Position numbers and translations under genes: made by a program. 11,439 bases of DNA from Acidobacteriota bacterium (GTDB lineage: Bacteria > Acidobacteriota > Terriglobia > Terriglobales > Acidobacteriaceae). Under the pieces are notes generated by a model that had not been told where the DNA came from, ran no database searches, and was given only the letters and a program-made list of their open reading frames with translations. Position 1 is the stretch's first letter; each line of letters opens with the position of its first letter. Below are positions 5,655 through 11,439 of this stretch, one piece after another. The stretch is taken from contig JAGWML010000082.1 of NCBI GenBank assembly GCA_028873155.1, positions 1 to 11,439 of the forward strand. The letters run 5' to 3'.

Positions 5655-7002
5655 AGACCTTGCCTCCGGCCAGCACCTGTTGCGTCTTGTCGTCGAATGT
5701 GACCTTTTCCCCGGTCTGAATCGCGGCCACATTCATGCAGAGAGCGATGGAGTGACTGTAACCCGCCTCGATGGAGGCGTTGGGCGTCTTGCGTGAGCGC
5801 ACACACTCCATCCAGTTGCGCATGTTGGCGGACGTCATCGGGTCCTTGCCTGTATCGGCGGCGGTGGAAACAGCCTCCGCGTGATCGACCAGCGAAAAGC
5901 TTTGCAACTGGTTGGGCTTCATGCCCATCTCGGCTGCGTTGCGCGCATTCAAGCCGCCTGCCGGAGTCACGGTCTGTTTGTCCATGTCGATCATGCCGCC
6001 ATTTGAGTAATAGAGCTCCTTCACGCCGCCGGCTGAGTTGGTAAAGCGCGATGTGTATTGCACCTGGAAGCCCTTCGTTGGATCATTCAGCGGGCCGTAA
6101 TCAAAGACGGCAGTCATCGTGTCCCAGTTCTGGCGTCCATCCTTCCAGAGATAGATGCCGCCATTCGCCACGACACTGCGCGGATGCGGCAGCCCGGTGA
6201 ACCAGTGCACGGTGTCGATCTGGTGCACCAGCCACTGGTCGGGAATGCCCGAGGAGTACGGCCAGAAGAGCCGGAACTCAAGATACTTGCGCGCGTCGAA
6301 TGGCTCGTACGGGCAGTGGAGGAGATACCGCTTCCAGTCTGTGTCCTGCTCCTTGAGCAGCGGCACGACATCGGGCCGGCGCCAGCGTCCAGGCTGGTTG
6401 ACGTTCCACGACATCTCGACCATCACGATGTCGCCAAACTGCCCGGACTGGATGTACTCCGCAGCCTTTTGATAGCTCGGCGTGCTGCGCCGCTGCGTGC
6501 CCACCTGCACGATCTTTCCGGTCTTTTTCACCGCAGCACGAAACTGCCGCGCATCCGCCATGGTGTGCGCCGTGGGCTTTTCGACGTAGGCGTCGCGGCC
6601 CGCTTCCACGGCCTCCACGCCGTGCAGTGCATGTTGAAAATCGGCAGTCGCAATCAGGACCGCATCCACATCCTTGCGCGCATAGAGCTCGTCATTGTTG
6701 CGCACCGCATCTACGGGGCTGCCGCTGAGCTTTTGAATATATGCAGCGCCCTCTTCGCGGCGCCGGTTCCAGAGATCGGAGACGGCGACAAACTCGAAGT
6801 TCAGTTCTTTCGCATGTTCGAGAAAGGCTGGAATCAGGGCGCCCTTCATTCGGTCGCCGCAGCCGACGACGCCGACCTTCACGCGGTCATTTGCGCCCAC
6901 AATGGCAGCGTAGCTTGAGGCGTTCCACGAAACCGCGGATGCGGCGATGGCTGCACCGCCTGCTTTGAGAAATTCTCTGCGTGTATTGGCGAGGGATGGC
7001 AT
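5647..7002 (-). CDS. Tat-exported Gfo/Idh/MocA-family oxidoreductase
   Basis: A 451-residue NAD(P)-dependent oxidoreductase of the Gfo/Idh/MocA family, which oxidise or reduce hydroxyl groups of sugars, inositols and glycosides. A twin-arginine signal TRREFLK is at 7-13, followed by an alanine-rich hydrophobic stretch, so it is exported folded with its cofactor. The Rossmann fold begins at VKVGVVGCGDRMKG (41-54). The conserved EKP motif is at 141-143, where the lysine contacts cofactor and substrate. The substrate-domain motif DQWLVHQIDTVHWFTG (255-270) contains His260 and Asp263, in the position of the usual catalytic pair. The ATG at 7002 is chosen because GAGGAG (7009-7014 on the plus map) precedes it and the Tat motif follows; the open frame runs upstream to 7290 without family features. 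Exported members typically keep their cofactor tightly bound. The substrate is not determined. Confidence 0.92.
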   Translation of the reverse strand: MPSLANTRREFLKAGGAAIAASAVSWNASSYAAIVGANDRVKVGVVGCGDRMKGALIPAFLEHAKELNFEFVAVSDLWNRRREEGAAYIQKLSGSPVDAVRNNDELYARKDVDAVLIATADFQHALHGVEAVEAGRDAYVEKPTAHTMADARQFRAAVKKTGKIVQVGTQRRSTPSYQKAAEYIQSGQFGDIVMVEMSWNVNQPGRWRRPDVVPLLKEQDTDWKRYLLHCPYEPFDARKYLEFRLFWPYSSGIPDQWLVHQIDTVHWFTGLPHPRSVVANGGIYLWKDGRQNWDTMTAVFDYGPLNDPTKGFQVQYTSRFTNSAGGVKELYYSNGGMIDMDKQTVTPAGGLNARNAAEMGMKPNQLQSFSLVDHAEAVSTAADTGKDPMTSANMRNWMECVRSRKTPNASIEAGYSHSIALCMNVAAIQTGEKVTFDDKTQQVLAGGKVYA

Positions 7003-7014
7003 ATTGGGCTCCTC

Positions 7015-7155
7015 AGGTTGATTCACAGTTTTGAAATGGACGCGGCCTGTGCGGCGACTCTCGAAGGTGAGTGGATGAGCTTGAGTGTTTCGAAATTCAT
7101 GAAGGCGAAGTTGCACCGTGAATTTGCCGGTGAGATTTCGCGCCGAAGATGAAGA
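7015..7155. other. Gap before the Gfo/Idh gene
   Basis: Between the receptor terminator and the ribosome-binding site of the oxidoreductase I see no gene and no clear promoter on the minus strand. Either a weak promoter lies here or transcription reads through the terminator from the receptor gene. None of the TGGTC-type half-sites found upstream of the receptor occur here. Confidence 0.3.
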
Positions 7156-7189
7156 GACCGGCCACCTCGTTGTGGCGAGATGACCGGTC
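7156..7189 (-). terminator. Strong hairpin terminator of the TonB-dependent receptor gene
   Basis: Arms at 7156-7169 and 7176-7189 pair over 14 positions around a 6-base loop. On the plus strand two positions mismatch, but in minus-strand RNA both become G-U pairs, so the structure is complete only for the receptor transcript. It is followed on that strand by TCTTCATCTTC. It begins 33 bases after the receptor stop. Confidence 0.7.
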
Positions 7190-7222
7190 GGGTTTCCGTG
7201 ATCCTGGCTGATGGAGCCGGCA

Positions 7223-10200
7223 TCAGAAGGAGAGCTTGATGCTCCCCTGGAAGACGCGGGCTGCGTTGGTGGTGGACGCGATCTGACCAAAGACGTTCGA
7301 GGTCAGATTTGCGGTGGGGTTGCTGAAGTCCGGATGGTTCAACACGTTGAAGGCCTCCAGCCGGAAGGTCGCTGCAAGAGTCTCGTGAATCGGGAAGATG
7401 CGCGAGATCTGCGCGTCGAACTGCAGTGAGCTCGGTCCGCGGAAGGCGTTGCGTCCGATATTGCCGTAAGTTCCGAGCGTCGAGCAGCCATTGAGGTTGG
7501 TTCCGCAGGGAGCTGTGACCTGAGCAAACGCAGCGGGGTTGAGATAGCCTCGGCTCGCTTCGCCGCTGGCCTTGCTCAGTTTGGTGTGGAGATACGGATC
7601 GATGCCCGGAATCCGGTTCGGGCGATCCTGTCCGACATCGGTCAGCGAATTATCCTGCCCGGAAACCACATTAATTGGGGCGCCGGAGGCGATGTGGATG
7701 AGAGGAGCAAACTCCCAGTTATTCAAGAGAAGCTTCTCAGCCGGATTGAATCGGTTGAAGTTGCTTTTGGCGATGAGAACCACGTTCTCGATGTGCCGGT
7801 AGTCAAATCCGCACGGGCCGTAATCCAGCGCTGGATTCTTGGGATTCTCGAGGGTTGAGCCGCCAATGTCGCCCTGGCCGTCTTCAAGGTCCAGGCACTT
7901 GGACCAAGTCCAATTGGACATCAAGCTGAAGGTGGAGGAGAGACGATGCTGCAGCGTCGCAACGAGGCCGCTGTAGTTGGCAGTCGCCGAGTCGCCGACC
8001 AGCAGTGACCCGCCGCCGCCGCCCTGAATCTGGTTGCCCTGCGTGGGATTCGCAATCGCCAGCTGGAAGCGCGACGCCTGGTTCTTTGTCGTGGAGCAGT
8101 TCGTCCCCGCGGCACCCGCCTTCACGGCCGCCGGCCCCGTGGTTACGATGCCCGAGCAACCCGTTCCGCCAGCTCCCCACACTCCGGGGATGAAGACTGC
8201 CGTGTTCAACGGAATACCGACTGGATCATGTCGCGTGGTATTGCCAATGTAGTCCACCTGCGCCTGCCATCCGCCAGCGAACTGACGCTGCACGCTCAGG
8301 GTCCACTGCATCGTATATGCCGCATGGAACTGGTTCGGCATCACGATGTACTGCGATTGCGGATAGAAGATTGCCTGCGCCGGGCTGGGCTTGCTCGGCT
8401 GCGGGAACGGACTTGTCGTGATTGTGCCCACCGACCACGGAGCGCTGAAGCTCAAAGGGCCGGATTTCGACGTTTGCGCATTGCTGATTGCAGTGGCAAA
8501 TGGTGGATTTTGTTGCGTACGCTGGCCGGTGAAGAAATTCGGCTTGTCGTATGCCAGCTCGAAGCCCGCGCGAAGAACGGTCTTTCCGGTGCCCGTGGGA
8601 TCGTAGGAGACGCCCACATTCGGAGAGAACTGCCACGGCGAGTTCTGGGTAAACGCCCTGGGCACGCCCTTGTCCCCGTAGAACAGGACGCCAGCGGGCG
8701 CGTTGGGGTATACGGTGCTGAAGGTGTTCGAGAGGAAATCGGCCATGTTGAAGACACTGCCGCGGTTGAAGTAGTCCACCGGCATGAAGTTGGGTCCCCA
8801 GCGCAGACCGGCGACGAGAGTCAGCTTGCTGGTGGCGTGGTATGTGTCCTGTGCATCGAGGCTCGGAATTGGTCCGCGCAGAGCATTCTGCTGCTGTTTG
8901 CTCTGCTGGAAGGCGCTCAGCGTTCCTTGCAGGAAATCAAGGTTCTGGTCGCCGATCACGCTGCCACCGTTCGGTCCGCTGCCGCTGTATTGGCCGTTGA
9001 ACGAGAAGTTGCCGTTGGATTCGTAACCGTTGCCGATGTTCAGCTGGTTCTGCACCCACTCTCCGCCGAAGATGATCTGATGCTTGCCGTGCACCCAGGT
9101 CAAGTCGTCGTCGATTGCCAGCGTGTTGTCGTTGAAGTGCGCCGCGGAGTTCAGGCCGCCGCCAATGGAGAACTTGCCAGTGGTCAGTTGCAGGCCGTTC
9201 GGAATTGCCTGGTAGATGTTGACGCCAATGGTGTTCGCATTGATGTCGTTGGCTGCATAGCCACGGTTGTCGACGCGCCGCAGAATCGTGAGGTGCGCTG
9301 AGTTCACAAAGCTCGGCGTGAACGTGTACGCGTCCCCCATCGTGAAGGTCTGTACCCGTTCGATATTTCCCGACTGGGTGGTGATGAGAATATTCGAGGG
9401 CGAGTAGAACGCCGGCAACTGGTAGCCATCCACCAGATAGCGGCCATACAGGTTCTGCTTTGGGCTGACCGTGTAGTCCACACGCGTGACGAACTGGTTG
9501 TCGAAGGTTTGGGACGGAATGGAATAGGAGACGAGTCCGCAGTTCTTGGTGTCGAAGTTCGGATCAATCTTCGGCAGGTACTTCTGGAGCGCCAATGCCT
9601 GCGCATTGAAAGTTGGCGTTGTCGTATATTTGTCGCCGGGCAACGCGGCGCCGGTCAACGGATCAAGAAGCTGCACAAACTTGCCCGAGGCTTCGCAGTT
9701 TGGGCCATCGGTCGTGGAAAAGTCACCTGCCAGGTTCGCCGCCGTCGGAACGAAGGCTTCCTTGCTTGCTTGCGACTCCTTGGCTACCGTGCGCTGGTAG
9801 CCCGCGAAGGCAAACATCTTGCCACGCTTGATGGGCCCGCCAAATGTGCCGCCAAACTGGTTCTGGTGCAGCGTGTCCGGTGACGTGGAGTAAAAGTTCG
9901 TCGCGTCCAGATAGTTGTTGCGGATAAACTCGAACGCCTCGCCGTGGAACTGATCCGTTCCAGAGCGCGTGACGACGTTCACCATACCGCCGGTGTGCTC
10001 ACCATCCTGCGCGCCGAGCACCGTCGATTCCACGCTGAACTCGTTCACAGCATCGGGGAAAGGAAACGGCAGGTTGCCGTTGGCCATGTAGTCCTGGTTG
10101 TCGCCTCCGTCCAGCCGCCAGAGCGTCGTGTTGCCATTGCCGCCTGCCACTGAGACCGAGATGGTCGCGTAGGAGTATTTGCTTCCCGTGAAGTCGTTCC

Positions 10201-10735
10201 CCGGTGCGTTCGTTGAGCCGCCAGAGAGCGCGATCAGCGATGTCATCTGCCGGCCATTGAGCGGCATCTCCGTTACCGCCGTCTGGTCGATGGTCTGCTT
10301 GAAGGTCGGGTCTTCGGTCTGCAGCGAAAGGGCTTCGGCCTGAACCTCAACCTTTACGTCGCCACTGCCCACAGCGAGGGTGGGGTTGATCGAGATGCTG
10401 CTGCCCACCTCAAGCGTGATGTGGGTCTGCACGTAAGTCTTGAAGCCCGGGTCGGAGGCGCTGAGGTCATAGACGCCGACCGGCACGCCAGGAAATACAT
10501 AAATGCCTGCGCTGCCGCTCACCGTGGTGCGCTGCACATGCGTGGCCTGGTTCTCCAGGGTAACGCTTGCGCCAGGAATCACCGCGCCCGTGGCATCGGT
10601 GACAGTACCCTGGATGTTACCCGTTCCGGCAATTTGGGCATTGCCTGCAGGGATAAGTAGAAAGAAAACTGACCAGCAAAGCAGCGTGGTCACCCACAGG
10701 GCTCTTCCCTGCGCGTTGATGCGCCAATCTGGCAT
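7223..10735 (-). CDS. Oar-like TonB-dependent outer-membrane receptor
   Basis: A 1170-residue outer-membrane transporter of the kind greatly expanded in Acidobacteriota. An N-terminal signal peptide (about 1-33, ending AGNA) is followed by a carboxypeptidase-regulatory-like beta-sandwich at about 38-122 (GNIQGTVTDATGAVIPGASV at 39-58, then GVPVGVYDLSASDPGFK at 83-99). A plug-like region follows (about 130-260, with MPLNGRQMTSLIALSGG at 157-173). VNVVTRSGTDQFHGEAFEF (252-270) is the family hallmark at the plug-barrel junction. The rest is the beta-barrel, ending in GSIKLSF with the terminal phenylalanine typical of outer-membrane proteins. No clear TonB box is visible. The start at 10735 is chosen because GGAGGT (10740-10745) precedes it; an ATG at 10819 is in frame but lies upstream of the operator. 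No SusD gene accompanies it. The substrate is probably a carbohydrate or its breakdown product, by context only. Confidence 0.93.
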   Translation of the reverse strand: MPDWRINAQGRALWVTTLLCWSVFFLLIPAGNAQIAGTGNIQGTVTDATGAVIPGASVTLENQATHVQRTTVSGSAGIYVFPGVPVGVYDLSASDPGFKTYVQTHITLEVGSSISINPTLAVGSGDVKVEVQAEALSLQTEDPTFKQTIDQTAVTEMPLNGRQMTSLIALSGGSTNAPGNDFTGSKYSYATISVSVAGGNGNTTLWRLDGGDNQDYMANGNLPFPFPDAVNEFSVESTVLGAQDGEHTGGMVNVVTRSGTDQFHGEAFEFIRNNYLDATNFYSTSPDTLHQNQFGGTFGGPIKRGKMFAFAGYQRTVAKESQASKEAFVPTAANLAGDFSTTDGPNCEASGKFVQLLDPLTGAALPGDKYTTTPTFNAQALALQKYLPKIDPNFDTKNCGLVSYSIPSQTFDNQFVTRVDYTVSPKQNLYGRYLVDGYQLPAFYSPSNILITTQSGNIERVQTFTMGDAYTFTPSFVNSAHLTILRRVDNRGYAANDINANTIGVNIYQAIPNGLQLTTGKFSIGGGLNSAAHFNDNTLAIDDDLTWVHGKHQIIFGGEWVQNQLNIGNGYESNGNFSFNGQYSGSGPNGGSVIGDQNLDFLQGTLSAFQQSKQQQNALRGPIPSLDAQDTYHATSKLTLVAGLRWGPNFMPVDYFNRGSVFNMADFLSNTFSTVYPNAPAGVLFYGDKGVPRAFTQNSPWQFSPNVGVSYDPTGTGKTVLRAGFELAYDKPNFFTGQRTQQNPPFATAISNAQTSKSGPLSFSAPWSVGTITTSPFPQPSKPSPAQAIFYPQSQYIVMPNQFHAAYTMQWTLSVQRQFAGGWQAQVDYIGNTTRHDPVGIPLNTAVFIPGVWGAGGTGCSGIVTTGPAAVKAGAAGTNCSTTKNQASRFQLAIANPTQGNQIQGGGGGSLLVGDSATANYSGLVATLQHRLSSTFSLMSNWTWSKCLDLEDGQGDIGGSTLENPKNPALDYGPCGFDYRHIENVVLIAKSNFNRFNPAEKLLLNNWEFAPLIHIASGAPINVVSGQDNSLTDVGQDRPNRIPGIDPYLHTKLSKASGEASRGYLNPAAFAQVTAPCGTNLNGCSTLGTYGNIGRNAFRGPSSLQFDAQISRIFPIHETLAATFRLEAFNVLNHPDFSNPTANLTSNVFGQIASTTNAARVFQGSIKLSF

Positions 10736-10739
10736 GGAT

Positions 10740-10745
10740 ACCTCC
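10740..10745 (-). promoter_or_regulatory. Ribosome-binding site deciding the receptor start
   Basis: GGAGGT on the minus strand lies 4 bases before the ATG at 10735. It supports this start over the in-frame ATG at 10819, which has no such sequence and would place a predicted operator inside the coding region. Confidence 0.7.
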
Positions 10746-10785
10746 AAAAGACTGATAAGGATTGAAACGATGTGCCGGACCGATT

Positions 10786-10806
10786 GACCAGTCGTGGTCC
10801 GACCAC
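10786..10806. promoter_or_regulatory. FadR/GntR-type operator upstream of the receptor gene
   Basis: GTGGTC-C-GACCAC (10794-10806) is a perfect palindrome that contains TGGTCCGACCA, matching the TGGTnnnACCA pattern of FadR-subfamily GntR regulators. An extra GACCA at 10786-10790 makes a second inverted pair with TGGTC at 10795-10799. The site lies just downstream of the predicted transcription start, where a repressor would block initiation or early elongation. No GntR gene is in the window. Confidence 0.5.
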
Positions 10807-10822
10807 ATTGAATGCCCAAACA

Positions 10823-10851
10823 TACTTACAGTCACTTTAGAGGCCTGTCAA
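10823..10851 (-). promoter_or_regulatory. Predicted promoter of the receptor gene
   Basis: On the minus strand a perfect TTGACA lies at 10851-10846. After 17 bases comes TAAGTA at 10828-10823, a poor -10 match. Transcription would begin near 10816, giving a leader of about 80 bases that includes the palindrome at 10794-10806. An A/T-rich stretch precedes the -35 element. The -35 is convincing; the -10 is not. Confidence 0.4.
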
Positions 10852-11059
10852 GATAAAAGTGAAAGTTCTTGTGTGCACCTGCAAAATCAGCAGGTTGGCA
10901 CGCATTCAGCCGGTCGTTTCGCAAGGACAGTGGTCCGGCCATGCGCAATAATGTCAGGTCACTTGGTCAATCTTATCTGCGTTCGCCAAAGGACCAGAAA
11001 CAGAGTGGAGCTTTCCGCTGGGGCCGAACTTCAACTGGTTCCCGAGGGACTCGGTCCAG
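10852..11059. other. Gap between the DUF885 and receptor genes, with scattered TGGTC half-sites
   Basis: No gene is supported here. TGGTCCGGCCA (10931-10941) differs by one base from the core of the operator at 10795-10805. Further half-sites are TGGTC at 10964-10968 and GACCA at 10992-10996. A small hairpin CCGAG-GGA-CTCGG (11042-11054) follows the DUF885 stop on the minus strand, without a T tract, and is at best a weak terminator. Confidence 0.35.
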
Positions 11060-11439
11060 CTATTTCATTGTCGCAATCCAAGCGTCGATGCGGTCGCTCA
11101 GCACATCGAGCGGCAACGCTCCGGAATCCAGCACTTCATCGTGGAATGCGCGGATGTCGAACTTCGCGCCCAGCGCAGCTTTCGCCTTGTCCCGCAGCTC
11201 CAGAATCTTCAACTGGCCAATCTTGTAGGAATCGGCCTGCCCCGGCCAGGCGATGTACCGGTCCACCTCAGACTGGACGCTCGCTTCGTCAATCGCCGAG
11301 TGATCATGGAAAAAGTCCACCATCTGCTGGCGGGTCCAATGCTGCGAGTGAACGCCGGTATCGACGACCAGACGAATGGCGCGCCACATGTCGGACTCGA
11401 GACGTCCGTAGTCTGAATAGGGATCCTGATAGAAGCCCA
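11060..11439 (-). CDS. DUF885-family protein, C-terminal part (gene runs off the window)
   Basis: The last 125 residues of a DUF885-family protein; the 5' part lies beyond the right edge, and the frame stays open to it. The visible part begins GFYQDPYSDYGRLESD and continues into MWRAIRLVVDTGVHSQHWTRQQ, which is the characteristic DUF885 stretch with the invariant-looking VDTGxH. KIGQLKILELRDKAKAALG (a typical near-C-terminal helix) follows about 40 residues later. The family is usually secreted and looks related to zinc metallopeptidases, with its metal-binding helix further upstream than this window reaches, so activity cannot be judged. Full members are usually about 550-620 residues, so most of the gene is missing. 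The ATG at 11389 is internal and not the start. It is codirectional with the receptor gene but separated by a 324-base gap. Confidence 0.85.
   Translation of the reverse strand, partial: GFYQDPYSDYGRLESDMWRAIRLVVDTGVHSQHWTRQQMVDFFHDHSAIDEASVQSEVDRYIAWPGQADSYKIGQLKILELRDKAKAALGAKFDIRAFHDEVLDSGALPLDVLSDRIDAWIATMK

Noticed and set aside
4527..5702. 391-codon open frame on the plus strand
   Set aside because: Mirror of the DUF6807 gene; it runs through the terminator hairpin and has no recognisable family features.
6058..6918. 286-codon open frame on the plus strand
   Set aside because: Antisense to the Gfo/Idh/MocA gene; no signal of its own.
8228..9301. 357-codon open frame on the plus strand
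   Set aside because: Antisense to the barrel of the TonB-dependent receptor, which is continuous and family-like across this stretch.
1..11439. CRISPR arrays, tRNA or rRNA genes, insertion sequences, phage genes
   Set aside because: I found no regularly spaced repeats, cloverleaf or rRNA-like stretches, transposase or integrase motifs, or terminal inverted repeats with target duplications.

Overview
The window looks like a high-GC chromosomal segment from an Acidobacteriota bacterium, probably class Terriglobia (relatives of Acidobacterium, Granulicella, Edaphobacter). The main support is the 1170-residue Oar-like TonB-dependent receptor with an N-terminal carboxypeptidase-regulatory domain. 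Further support comes from an exported Gfo/Idh/MocA oxidoreductase next to a DUF6807 protein, a GH27 enzyme and a DUF885 protein, a combination typical of these soil polymer degraders. The taxonomic call is an inference from gene content, not from a marker gene.

Layout. Positions 1-180 hold no convincing gene, but they carry a promoter with two near-identical palindromes that run into the start of an ArsR-type repressor gene (181-519). Its stop overlaps the start of an SRPBCC/AHSA1 protein gene (516-986). Next come a PfkB-family sugar kinase (1147-2085, apparently leaderless), a secreted GH27 alpha-galactosidase-like enzyme (2177-3397) and an unrecognised secreted protein with two similar halves (3610-4455), all on the plus strand. 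A hairpin at 4541-4567 separates these from a block on the minus strand. In transcription order that block is a partial DUF885 gene (11439-11060), a 324-base regulatory gap, the TonB-dependent receptor (10735-7223) with a strong terminator behind it, a Tat-exported Gfo/Idh/MocA oxidoreductase (7002-5647) and a DUF6807 protein (5654-4608) whose start overlaps the oxidoreductase stop.

How the genes may work together. The central part reads as a small glycoside-use region: an outer-membrane importer, an exported glycosidase, an exported NAD(P)-type oxidoreductase with a partner protein, and a cytoplasmic sugar kinase. No SusD partner, inner-membrane permease or dedicated sugar regulator lies inside the window, so the substrate cannot be fixed. 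A palindrome of the FadR/GntR operator type sits between the receptor promoter and its start codon, suggesting control by an acid- or sugar-responsive GntR regulator encoded elsewhere. The ArsR-SRPBCC pair is probably a separate self-regulating unit.

The items most worth a second look are the exported Gfo/Idh-DUF6807 pair, the two-repeat secreted protein, the paired operators at the arsR start and the GntR-type sites upstream of the receptor.
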